Shown here piece by piece: positions 16,371 to 22,969 of a stretch of DNA of 26,563 bases (the first letter of the stretch is position 1; every line of letters starts with the position of its first letter). The notes beneath the pieces are model-generated. The model saw nothing but the letters and a program-made list of their open reading frames with translations, was not told the origin of the DNA and did not search any database. Source of the stretch: an uncultured bacterium (GTDB lineage: Bacteria > Cyanobacteriota > Vampirovibrionia > Gastranaerophilales > Gastranaerophilaceae); the NCBI GenBank assembly GCA_900553895.1, contig USFB01000028.1, forward strand, positions 1-26,563. The letters run 5' to 3'. The position numbers and the translations under genes are program-made.

Positions 16371-17822
16371 TTATCTTTCTAAAGGAGCACCGATTCTGTG
16401 AACTCTAATAAAGTTCGTTCTTCCTGTAATCAGTTTTGGAATTGAACCGATGATAATAATTCTTTCGCCTTTTTTAAAATCAGTTTTGGTTAGAATATAA
16501 TCATCAATTTTTTCCAACAAATCTGCATCAAGAACAGTGTCCCAGTCTTTTTTGTCTGCATAGATATCCCAATAAAGATTCAATCTTCTGCAGGTTGATT
16601 CCAAGTCAGAAATTGCCAAAATAGGTACAGACGGTTTAAGTTTAGAAAGTAATTTAGGAGTGTAACCGCTGTGTGTAAATGCCATAATAGCTTTTGCATT
16701 CAAGTCTTCTGCCATTTTTACAGTTGCGTTTGAAATTGCCTGTGGCGATAACTCATAGTGCTCACTCATTGCTAAATCAAGGTTTGATAACATGAAATTA
16801 TCGCTTTCAACATTTGTTGCAATTTTACGCATCATTTTTACGGCTTCTATCGGATATTTGCCCATTGCAGTTTCGCCGGAAAGCATTATCGCATCTGTTC
16901 CGTCAAGAATTGCGTTTGCTACATCACTTGCTTCCGCTCTTGTGGGAATAGGCTCTTCTATCATTGATTCAAGCATCTGCGTTGCAACAATACAAACTTT
17001 GCGTTCTTTTATTGTTTCTTCAACAATGTATTTTTGTGTCATCGGAACATCTTCAGGTGACATTTCAATACCCAAATCGCCTCTTGCCACCATAATACCG
17101 TCCGTAACTTTAAGAATTTCTTCTAAATTTTCAACGGCTTGCGGTTTTTCAATTTTTGCAATTACAGGAATGTTTCCGCCAAAATTTTTAATATGTCTTT
17201 TCGCAAGTTCAATATCTTTAGCTTCTCTTACAAAAGATAGTGCGACATAATCCGCATCATATTCAACGGCAAATCTAATAAATTCAATATCTCTATCGGT
17301 TACGGCACTTAAACTTGCAGTTGCTCCAGGGATATTAATACCTTTTCTCGGGCGGATAGTTTTGCCGTATAAAACTTTTGCGTGAACTTTTTTACCGTCA
17401 ATTTTTAAAACTTCTAATCCAATTTTACCGTCATCAAGAAGAATTTTTTCACCGACTTTAACATCGCCTGCAATTCCTTCATAATCAACAGGAATAATTT
17501 CTTGGTTATTAATGTCGTTTGACGCTTCCAAAATAATTTCTTCCCCAACATTGATTTCTCTAGGTGCAGGAATGTTTCCGACTCTGATTTTAGGGCCTTG
17601 AAGGTCAACTAAAACAGGAATAAACTTGCCTGTCTTTTTAGAAACTTCTCTGATGTATTTAATGTTTTGAGCATGTCCTTCTTCATTTCCGTGAGAAGTG
17701 TTTAATCTAAACATTGTAGCTCCGGCTTTCACAAGTTCTAAAATCATTTCATAGCTAGAAGTTGCAGGCCCCAGTGTTGCAACAATTTTTGTGCGAGCTT
17801 GTTTAATTTTTTGTTTATCCAT
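16371..17822 (-). CDS. pyk: Pyruvate kinase
   Basis: A 483-residue glycolytic enzyme that makes pyruvate and ATP from phosphoenolpyruvate and ADP. TKIVATLGPAT (N-terminus), FRLNTSHG (substrate and K+ site), LVDLQGPKIRVG, the B domain (about 75-175), the catalytic Lys in IAKIEKPQAVENL, MVARGDLGIE, ATQMLESMIEEPIPTRAEASDVANAILDG and MLSGETAMGKYP are all there. The C-domain follows (FTHSGYTPKLLSKLKPSVPILAISD). It lacks the extra C-terminal PEP-utilising domain of some Gram-positive enzymes. AGAGAG precedes the ATG. It has its own promoter and lies 152 bp downstream of pgk, behind a strong terminator, so the two glycolytic genes are neighbours but separate transcripts. Confidence 0.97.
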   Translation of the reverse strand: MDKQKIKQARTKIVATLGPATSSYEMILELVKAGATMFRLNTSHGNEEGHAQNIKYIREVSKKTGKFIPVLVDLQGPKIRVGNIPAPREINVGEEIILEASNDINNQEIIPVDYEGIAGDVKVGEKILLDDGKIGLEVLKIDGKKVHAKVLYGKTIRPRKGINIPGATASLSAVTDRDIEFIRFAVEYDADYVALSFVREAKDIELAKRHIKNFGGNIPVIAKIEKPQAVENLEEILKVTDGIMVARGDLGIEMSPEDVPMTQKYIVEETIKERKVCIVATQMLESMIEEPIPTRAEASDVANAILDGTDAIMLSGETAMGKYPIEAVKMMRKIATNVESDNFMLSNLDLAMSEHYELSPQAISNATVKMAEDLNAKAIMAFTHSGYTPKLLSKLKPSVPILAISDLESTCRRLNLYWDIYADKKDWDTVLDADLLEKIDDYILTKTDFKKGERIIIIGSIPKLITGRTNFIRVHRIGAPLER

Positions 17823-17857
17823 AATTGATCTCTCTTATTATCTATGCATATAGTTCA

Positions 17858-17887
17858 ATTATACATAAAAGAAATCCTGAATGAAAA
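17858..17887 (-). promoter_or_regulatory. Promoter of pyk
   Basis: Minus strand: TATAAT (17858-17863) with TTTTCA (17882-17887) at an 18-bp spacing. Predicted leader about 29 nt. The -10 is perfect, the -35 partial. Confidence 0.5.
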
Positions 17888-17924
17888 TAGTTGGTTGGAG
17901 AATTTTGTTTTAATTTAATAATAA

Positions 17925-17951
17925 AGGGGCGGCTTCGAAGAAGCCGCCCCT
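17925..17951 (-). terminator. Terminator of pgk
   Basis: A 12-bp perfect stem, AGGGGCGGCTTC (17925-17936) and GAAGCCGCCCCT (17940-17951), with a 3-nt loop, 24 bp after the pgk stop. On the minus strand it is followed by TTTATTATTA. Much more GC-rich than its surroundings. Confidence 0.85.
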
Positions 17952-17974
17952 AATAAATATATAGAAAATTCTTT

Positions 17975-19171
17975 CTACTTGTCATCCAATGCTGCAACGC
18001 CAGGAAGAACTTTACCTTCGATGAATTCAAGAGAAGCACCGCCACCTGTTGAAACGTGAGTGAAATCTTCAGCCTTGAAGAATTTCTTAGCTGCAGAAAC
18101 TGAGTCACCACCGCCGATAACTGATGTAGCACCGGCTTTAGTTGCTTCAACGATAGCTTCTAATACAGCTTTTGTACCTTCAGCGAATTTAGGGTTTTCG
18201 AAAGCACCAACAGGACCATTCATAAGAATTGTTTTTGAAGATTTAAGAACTTCTGCAAAAGCTTTTCTTGAATCAGGACCTGCGTCAACGCCTTCAAAGC
18301 CGTCAGGAATTTCGTTGATTTTAACGAATTCATTTTTACCGTTGCCTGAGAAATCATCAGTAACAAGAACGTCTGTAGCCATTACAAGCTTAACGCCTTT
18401 TTCTTGAGCTTTCTTTTCGATAGCTTTAGCAACATCGATTTGGTCATCTTCGCAAATTGAGTTACCGATTTTACCGCCGTTAGCTTTAACGAATGTATAA
18501 GCCATACCGCCACCGATAATCATGTTATCAACTTTGTCTAACAAGTTTTCTAAAACACCAATTTTAGAAGAAACTTTAGCACCGCCAACTACAGCAGTGA
18601 AAGGTCTTGTTGGGTTATCCAAAGCTTGAGATAAGCATCTGATTTCTTTTTCCATCAATAAACCTGAAACAGCAGGTTTAAGAACTTTTGCTAATTTAGC
18701 AGTAGAAGTGTGGTTTCTGTGAGCTGCGCCGAAAGCGTCGTTTACATAGAAATCACCTAAAGCTGCTAATTCGTTAGCAAATGTCATATCATCATCTTTA
18801 GCTTCTTCAGCTTTGTAGAATCTGATGTTTTCCAACAAAGCGATTTGACCGTCAGCAAGTTTTTCAACGAATGGTTTTGCTTCTTCAACTGATGGAATGA
18901 AAACGATTTCTTCGCCGAAAACTTTAGCCATGTATTTAGCAACAGGAGCTAGAGAGAATTCCATGTTTCTTTCGCCTTTTGGTCTGCCTAAGTGAGCCAT
19001 AAGAACGATTCTAGCACCTTTATCTTTTAAGAATTTTACGGTTGGAACGATAGCTTGAATACGAGTATCGTCTGTTACATTTTTGTTTTCATCAAGAGGA
19101 ACGTTTACGTCAACTCTAACAAGAGCAACTTTTCCTTTGATGTCACCTAAATCTTGAATTGATTTTTTCAT
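17975..19171 (-). CDS. pgk: Phosphoglycerate kinase
   Basis: A 398-residue glycolytic enzyme that transfers phosphate from 1,3-bisphosphoglycerate to ADP. The N-domain has VRVDVNVPLDE (about 21-31), DDTRIQAIVPT and LMAHLGRPKGERN for 3-phosphoglycerate binding. The C-domain has AVVGGAKVSSKIGVLENLL, IGGGMAYTF, NGPVGAFENPKFAEGT, and the nucleotide-binding GGGDSVSAAKKF and STGGGASLEFIEGKVLPG near the end. Length is standard for bacteria. AAAGGAAAGAG precedes the ATG, and a TTGCAG-17-TATAAT promoter lies 40 bp upstream. Codon use is more GC-rich and regular than in the small unknown genes nearby, as expected for a highly expressed gene. Confidence 0.98.
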   Translation of the reverse strand: MKKSIQDLGDIKGKVALVRVDVNVPLDENKNVTDDTRIQAIVPTVKFLKDKGARIVLMAHLGRPKGERNMEFSLAPVAKYMAKVFGEEIVFIPSVEEAKPFVEKLADGQIALLENIRFYKAEEAKDDDMTFANELAALGDFYVNDAFGAAHRNHTSTAKLAKVLKPAVSGLLMEKEIRCLSQALDNPTRPFTAVVGGAKVSSKIGVLENLLDKVDNMIIGGGMAYTFVKANGGKIGNSICEDDQIDVAKAIEKKAQEKGVKLVMATDVLVTDDFSGNGKNEFVKINEIPDGFEGVDAGPDSRKAFAEVLKSSKTILMNGPVGAFENPKFAEGTKAVLEAIVEATKAGATSVIGGGDSVSAAKKFFKAEDFTHVSTGGGASLEFIEGKVLPGVAALDDK

Positions 19172-19210
19172 AATCTCTTTCCTTTCTCATTTGCAAATTA
19201 TTGCATGATA

Positions 19211-19239
19211 ATTATATTAAAAACAAAATCAGCCTGCAA
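19211..19239 (-). promoter_or_regulatory. Promoter of pgk
   Basis: Minus strand: TTGCAG (19234-19239) and TATAAT (19211-19216) with an exact 17-bp spacer. Predicted leader about 33 nt with the ribosome site in it. Confidence 0.7.
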
Positions 19240-19299
19240 ATTTTTAATCAATTCTTTAATAAAAAGAGTATTGAGAAGATGGTTTGATTAGTAATAAAA

Positions 19300-19321
19300 A
19301 AGGTGCGATTTTTCGCACCTT
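19300..19321 (-). terminator. Terminator of the kor operon
   Basis: AAGGTGCGA (19300-19308) pairs with TCGCACCTT (19313-19321) around a 4-nt loop; TTTTTATTAC follows on the minus strand. It lies just after korD and closes the operon before the pgk promoter. Confidence 0.85.
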
Positions 19322-19330
19322 ACTTTTTTA

Positions 19331-19603
19331 CTAATTTCTTTTTTCAATCCTAATTGCGCTATCAGGACACGTCATTGCGCAAGCACCACAAGCAATACAA
19401 ATTTCAGGATTTGGCGCAACCGCAGGAGTTTGATACAAACCAACTTCCTTTGACCACGTCAAACATTCTTTGCCTGCTTTGTTCATAGGGCATTTTGCAA
19501 TACAAAGACCACAGCCTTTGCACAAATCAGTATAAACATAATAGTCGGCTTTACCTTTTCCAACGCCTTCTATTTTATATCCGCGATATTTTTTTTCTGT
19601 CAT
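19331..19603 (-). CDS. korD: 2-oxoacid:ferredoxin oxidoreductase, delta (ferredoxin) subunit
   Basis: A 90-residue protein with two [4Fe-4S] sites: CKGCGLCIAKCP (Cys 28, 31, 34, 38) and CIACGACAMTCP near the C-terminus, separated by about 35 residues. It passes electrons from the catalytic subunits to soluble ferredoxin. The short N-terminal YRGYKIEG segment before the first cluster is seen in delta subunits of the four-subunit 2-oxoglutarate and branched-chain 2-oxoacid enzymes. AAAGGATT precedes the ATG. Last gene of the operon; an octamer-array element fills the gap to korC. Confidence 0.88.
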   Translation of the reverse strand: MTEKKYRGYKIEGVGKGKADYYVYTDLCKGCGLCIAKCPMNKAGKECLTWSKEVGLYQTPAVAPNPEICIACGACAMTCPDSAIRIEKRN

Positions 19604-19622
19604 TGTTAATCCTTTCTTAAAA

Positions 19623-19762
19623 GTTTAGGAGTTTATAAGTTTAGAAGTTTATAAGTTTAGAAGTTTAGAAGAAGTTATAATTATTTTCTAAAGTTAAACT
19701 AGTTCAATTAAAGAAATAAATTAAAATTTCTTCTAAACTTCTAAACTGCTCAACTCCCCAAC
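19623..19762. repeat. Octamer-array palindromic element A (korD-korC gap)
   Basis: Left arm 19623-19673: six tandem octamers of the GTTTAGAA/GTTTATAA type, then GAA. Right arm 19728-19762: TTC and four inverted octamers. The innermost 19 bp of the arms (19655-19673 with 19728-19746) pair perfectly. The core is 54 bp and AT-rich. The element ends 4 bp after the korC stop and starts 19 bp before the korD start. Its core aligns with that of element B only when reverse-complemented, so the two are inverted copies of one family. Confidence 0.9.
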
Positions 19763-19766
19763 TTTT

Positions 19767-20330
19767 TTACACTTTCGCTCCAACGTTTACCATTTCCATT
19801 CCCATTTCAAGAGCCTTATAATTCAACTCTCTCAATTCGGGTTTGGCGTCGAATTTTTTACCAAGTGCCATTTCCATTGCATTTTTGATATCTTCCAATC
19901 TCAAAACATTAGTTGCTGCAAGCAAAACGCCCAAAATAATTATATTGAATACTCTTGCACTAAGTTTTTCGTTCGCAATCTTATTCGCATCAACACCAAT
20001 TACTTGTTTACATTTAACTTGCGGTTTTTTAGTACAAACTGATGTATCATAAACAACTGTTGAAGTTTCGCTTACATAAGCCTCGCATCTGTCGATTGCT
20101 CTATCAGAAAGCATAATAATTATATCGCCTTTTGCAAATCTTGGCTCGCCGATTCTTTCATCAGCAATTTGGCAAAATGCAATTGAAACACCGCCTCTTT
20201 GTTCTACACCAAAGTTTGGAATATATAACACTTGCTTACCGGCCTCGTAACCTGCTTCAACAAGAATTTTAGCAATAGATTGAACGCCTTGTCCGCCTTC
20301 TCCGGCTAATACTATTTTTGTTCTAGACAT
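19767..20330 (-). CDS. korC: 2-oxoacid:ferredoxin oxidoreductase, gamma subunit
   Basis: A 187-residue subunit of the pyruvate/2-oxoacid:ferredoxin oxidoreductase gamma family. IVLAGEGGQGVQSIAKILVEAG at the N-terminus and the VLYIPNFGVEQRGGVSIAFCQI segment are the usual signature; DIIIMLSDRAIDRCEAYV and NIIILGVLLAATNVL follow. This subunit contributes to the coenzyme A-binding part of the complex. The N-terminal GEGGQG loop is intact. AAGGAG is well placed before the ATG. It is third among the kor genes, with octamer-array elements on both sides. Confidence 0.92.
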   Translation of the reverse strand: MSRTKIVLAGEGGQGVQSIAKILVEAGYEAGKQVLYIPNFGVEQRGGVSIAFCQIADERIGEPRFAKGDIIIMLSDRAIDRCEAYVSETSTVVYDTSVCTKKPQVKCKQVIGVDANKIANEKLSARVFNIIILGVLLAATNVLRLEDIKNAMEMALGKKFDAKPELRELNYKALEMGMEMVNVGAKV

Positions 20331-20375
20331 TGTTATCTCCTTTTGAGTTTAGTAGTTTTGAAATAAGGGAAACTT

Positions 20376-20498
20376 GTTTAGAAGTTTATAAGTTGAGGAG
20401 TTTAGAAGAAATTTTAATTTATTTTTTTATTTCTAACAAGTATATAATTGAAATTATTATAACTTCTTCTAAACTTCTAAACTTCTAAACTCCTAAAC
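20376..20498. repeat. Octamer-array palindromic element B (korC-korB gap)
   Basis: Left arm 20376-20410 and right arm 20464-20498, each four octamers plus GAA/TTC, 35 nt long, pair at 31 of 35 positions. The core is 53 bp. Further degenerate octamers (GTTTAGTA at 20347-20354) lie outside the left arm. It ends 15 bp after the korB stop. The 25 bases at 20400-20424 are identical to the reverse complement of 19714-19738 in element A, across the arm-core border. Confidence 0.9.
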
Positions 20499-20512
20499 TA
20501 AATACTTTTCAT

Positions 20513-21274
20513 CTAAGCCTTTTCATCTCTATTTGGAAGTAAGAATTCTTTCACTTCAAAGAATTCTTCCATTTGTTTAAGTCTGCCAAACGTATCAACG
20601 TTATTAGTTCTCCAGTTTAGTGGACAAATCGAAAGAACTTCTACAAACGAAAAACCGCCATTTTCAACGTTCTTCAAACCTTTTACAAAAGTTTGTTTAA
20701 GCTTCATAAAGTTAGAAACAGTTGAACGTGCAACAAAAGATTTTGACTTATCGGCAATTGATGCAACCATTTCAGCTGCTTTTGCAGGTTTACCTGTAAC
20801 TTCACAATCTCTGCCGTAAGGTGTTGTTTCAGTTTTTTGACCCGGCATTGTTGTTGGTGACATTTGACCGCCTGTCATACCGTAGTTAGTGTTGTTTACA
20901 ACAACAATCATCATTCTTTCACCACGAACAGTTGCGTTTACCAAGTGTTGTGCGCCGATTGCAAGTCCGCCACCATCGCCCATATAAGCAATACCGATAG
21001 CATCTTTGTTTGCTCTTGTGAAACCGTAGATAACAGGAGTTGTTCTACCGTGGTGGGTTTGAACCGTATCTACGTCCAAATAATTCCACGCCAAAAGTGA
21101 ACATCCGATATCGCAACCAAAAACTGTTTTTTGTTGAATACCAAGTTCATCAATTGCGCTTTCTAACGCTTTTAAAGTTATTCCGTGTCCGCATCCAGGG
21201 CAAAATTTACTTGCACCAACCTCAGAATTCTGAGATTTTGGTAAATTTGGTGGAAGGGTTAATAATTCTGACAT
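20513..21274 (-). CDS. korB: 2-oxoacid:ferredoxin oxidoreductase, beta (TPP-binding) subunit
   Basis: A 253-residue subunit that binds thiamine pyrophosphate and carries out the decarboxylation. It begins with FCPGCGHG (about 23-30), where the Cys pair belongs to an iron-sulfur or zinc site of this family, then DIGCSLLAWNYLDVDTVQTHHGRTTP. The TPP motif GDGGGLAIGAQHLVNATVRGE...NNTNYGMTGGQMSPT (from about residue 99) fits the GDG-(N)-NN rule. Length is normal for KorB/VorA-type beta subunits. Substrate is most likely 2-oxoglutarate or a branched-chain 2-oxoacid; pyruvate is less likely with this four-gene order. AGGAG lies before the ATG, in the 15 bp left between the gene and the octamer array. 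Confidence 0.94.
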   Translation of the reverse strand: MSELLTLPPNLPKSQNSEVGASKFCPGCGHGITLKALESAIDELGIQQKTVFGCDIGCSLLAWNYLDVDTVQTHHGRTTPVIYGFTRANKDAIGIAYMGDGGGLAIGAQHLVNATVRGERMMIVVVNNTNYGMTGGQMSPTTMPGQKTETTPYGRDCEVTGKPAKAAEMVASIADKSKSFVARSTVSNFMKLKQTFVKGLKNVENGGFSFVEVLSICPLNWRTNNVDTFGRLKQMEEFFEVKEFLLPNRDEKA

Positions 21275-21369
21275 ATATTTTCTCCTTGAGTTTAGTAGTT
21301 TAGTAGTTGAGGAGTTGAGAAGAAGTTTTAATCAAAAATTTAAAGTGATGTTTGTGTAATTTAAGAACT

Positions 21370-21396
21370 TTCTTCTAAACTTCTAAACCACTTAAC
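21370..21396. repeat. Inner octamer array at the 3' end of the four-helix-bundle gene
   Basis: TTC and three octamers (TTCTAAAC twice, CACTTAAC). It can pair with the left outer arm 21290-21324, giving a short element of the A/B kind with a 45-bp core. The minus-strand stop codon of the four-helix-bundle gene (21392-21394) is in its last octamer. Confidence 0.85.
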
Positions 21397-21784
21397 TTAA
21401 TTTTTTTAATTGTGAATTTCTTAACGCATTAAGCATTCTAGATATTTCTTCTACGTTTTGCCTTATAATCAAATAATCAGCTTCTGAAATATAATCTAAT
21501 TCTTTTGCTATTATTGTTTGATTTAAAACTTCCATTAAACTGCCATAAGCTATTTCTGAAAATTTTATTTGTTCTTTCGGAGAGTATTTTACGTATCCTT
21601 CAGCTATATTTGAAGAAATTGATACGACTGCTCTCTGAATTTGGGACGATAATCCGTAGGTTTCATTTCTAGGGAATTTTGAAGTTATAGAGTAGATTAT
21701 TTTCGCTAATTCTATAGATTTCTGCCATACAATAAGCTTTTCGAAACCATAAACAAAATTTTTAACTTCTTCTAAACTACTCAA
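21392..21784 (-). CDS. Four-helix-bundle protein (23S rRNA intervening-sequence protein family)
   Basis: A 130-residue, all-helical protein of the family named for open reading frames in intervening sequences of 23S rRNA genes. Signature parts: FEKLIVWQKSIELAKIIYSIT (about 14-34), FPRNETYGLSSQIQRAVVSISSNIAEGYVKYSPKE (about 37-71), FSEIAYGSLMEVLNQTIIA (about 75-93) and a last helix to the C-terminus. Its biochemical role is unknown; the family is structurally like Avd, the accessory protein of diversity-generating retroelements. It starts at TTG 21784, with GGAG overlapping the korA stop, and no ATG offers an alternative before the conserved VWQK. Start and stop both lie in octamer arrays. It has no known place in 2-oxoacid metabolism and looks like a passenger in the operon. 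Confidence 0.88.
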   Translation of the reverse strand: MSSLEEVKNFVYGFEKLIVWQKSIELAKIIYSITSKFPRNETYGLSSQIQRAVVSISSNIAEGYVKYSPKEQIKFSEIAYGSLMEVLNQTIIAKELDYISEADYLIIRQNVEEISRMLNALRNSQLKKLS

Positions 21785-21795
21785 CTTCTCAACTC

Positions 21796-22890
21796 CTAAA
21801 CTTTAGATAACATTCCTTCTACTTTCGCAACAATATCATCACCTGTTACGCCAACGCCCATTTTGAATAGGGTTTGGTATGGAGTTGTTAAGCCGTAAAG
21901 TTTTTCAAGCACCATTTGAGCAAGTTGACCGTTTGCAGATTCTGTAAATAATATTTGCTTAGCTCTGCTTACCGCTGCTCTCAAAGGTTTAACCGCCAAT
22001 GGTCTTATTGTTATCGGTCTGAATAATCCGGCTTTAATGCCTTTTTCTCTTAATTCATCAATAGCAGTTCTTGCAGAACGCGCTACAATACCGTGAGCAA
22101 TTACAAGAATTTCAGCATCCTCAGCTTTGTATTCTTCCCATTCTTGAACTTCTTCTGCCATCTTATCAAAATCAGCTTGATAACCATCAAGAACATTCAT
22201 CAATTCTTCTTCCATATTGTATGTATTTCTCATGTGAGCAGATTTTCTGTCAACACCGATTTGACCGTCAGCAAGAAGAGATTTTTCAGTAGGAACCATT
22301 GTGATACCGCGAGAAGCCGGATCATACAATGTTACAGGTTCTCTCATCTTACCTTGATAACCGTCAGCCAAGACATAAGTTGGGAATCTGTATTTCCAAG
22401 CTGTGTTGAATGCTTTAATCATGTAATCATATAAATCTTGGTGACCTGCTGTTGAATAAACGATTCTAAAACCTTCACCGTTTCCGCCAAAACAAGTCAA
22501 TCTTGTTTCTTGTTGTGCGTAAATTACGGTTGCAGTGGAAGGTCCGCCTCTTTGCATAACCGCACAAACAAATGGAATTCTCATCATTTCAGCCATTGAT
22601 TGAGCGTCCTGCATAATTACGTTACCGGGACCAGCGGTTGCCGTAAATGCTCTTCTTCCGGCTAAAATACCGCCGATTGTTGAAAAGCCTGCAGAAATTT
22701 CATCTTCTGTTTGTAAGAAACCTGCGCCCGTTTTTGGTAAGAGTTTACACCATGTATGCATAATTTCATTTTGAGGTGTAATCGGATAACCATACATAAA
22801 ATCAGCCTCTGCCGAATTCGCGGCATAAGCCAACACTTCATTTCCCGTTAGGAACATCTTAGTGTCTTCTTTAATAAGTTTGTTTACCAT
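21796..22890 (-). CDS. korA: 2-oxoacid:ferredoxin oxidoreductase, alpha subunit
   Basis: A 364-residue subunit with the pyrimidine-binding domain of the TPP-dependent 2-oxoacid:ferredoxin oxidoreductases. GNEVLAYAANSAEADFMYGYPITPQNEIM (about 14-42) is the usual start, followed by TATAGPGNVIMQDAQSMAEMMRIPFVCAVMQRGGPST and HDLY-like AGHQDLYDYMIKAFNTAWKY; domain II (ILVIAHGIVARSARTAIDELREKGIKAGLFRPITIRPL) comes near the end. With korB, korC and korD it makes a complex that converts 2-oxoacid plus CoA to acyl-CoA, CO2 and reduced ferredoxin. The first ATG (22890) has AAGG 10 nt before; the ATG at 22857 (MFLTGNEV) is possible too. The final Val-stop comes from an octamer array, so the original C-terminus may have been slightly different. 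Confidence 0.94.
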   Translation of the reverse strand: MVNKLIKEDTKMFLTGNEVLAYAANSAEADFMYGYPITPQNEIMHTWCKLLPKTGAGFLQTEDEISAGFSTIGGILAGRRAFTATAGPGNVIMQDAQSMAEMMRIPFVCAVMQRGGPSTATVIYAQQETRLTCFGGNGEGFRIVYSTAGHQDLYDYMIKAFNTAWKYRFPTYVLADGYQGKMREPVTLYDPASRGITMVPTEKSLLADGQIGVDRKSAHMRNTYNMEEELMNVLDGYQADFDKMAEEVQEWEEYKAEDAEILVIAHGIVARSARTAIDELREKGIKAGLFRPITIRPLAVKPLRAAVSRAKQILFTESANGQLAQMVLEKLYGLTTPYQTLFKMGVGVTGDDIVAKVEGMLSKV

Positions 22891-22908
22891 TTTTTCTAAC
22901 CTTCCCTT

Positions 22909-22937
22909 AATATATACACCAACATTTTACTACAAAA
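22909..22937 (-). promoter_or_regulatory. Possible promoter of the kor operon
   Basis: Minus strand: TTTTGT (22932-22937) and TATATT (22909-22914) spaced by 17 bp, about 12 nt before the korA ribosome site. The -10 is good, the -35 is poor. It is the best candidate in the 79-bp gap. Confidence 0.3.
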
Positions 22938-22969
22938 GGGATAAAAAAGGGTAGAAAAATTTTATAAAT

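Larger units (their letters stand above)
21290..21801. mobile_element. 512-bp octamer-array element with a four-helix-bundle gene
   Basis: The outer arms 21290-21324 and 21767-21801 each hold four octamers plus GAA/TTC, as in element B, and match at 30 of 35 positions as inverted repeats. Inside are a second inverted array (21370-21396, three octamers) and the four-helix-bundle gene (21392-21784). The right arm supplies the last Val codon and TAG stop of korA as well as the TTG start of the inner gene; the inner array supplies the inner gene's stop. It is the full version of the short elements A and B. That it moves is inferred from the copies, not seen. Confidence 0.7.

Noticed and set aside
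16792..17250. 152-codon plus-strand frame inside pyk
   Set aside because: It is antisense to highly conserved pyk motifs and has no ribosome site; it is a by-product of pyk codon use.
17700..17725. RLNTSHG in pyruvate kinase in place of RLNFSHG as a defect
   Set aside because: The Arg, Asn, Ser and His that matter are kept, and Thr at this place occurs in other bacterial pyruvate kinases.
19623..19762. Short regularly repeated units as a CRISPR array
   Set aside because: Units are 8 bp, directly adjacent and without spacers, and occur as inverted arms. No cas genes are in the window.
21290..21801. Four-helix-bundle gene as an intervening sequence of a 23S rRNA gene
   Set aside because: No rRNA sequence flanks it; korA and korB are on both sides.
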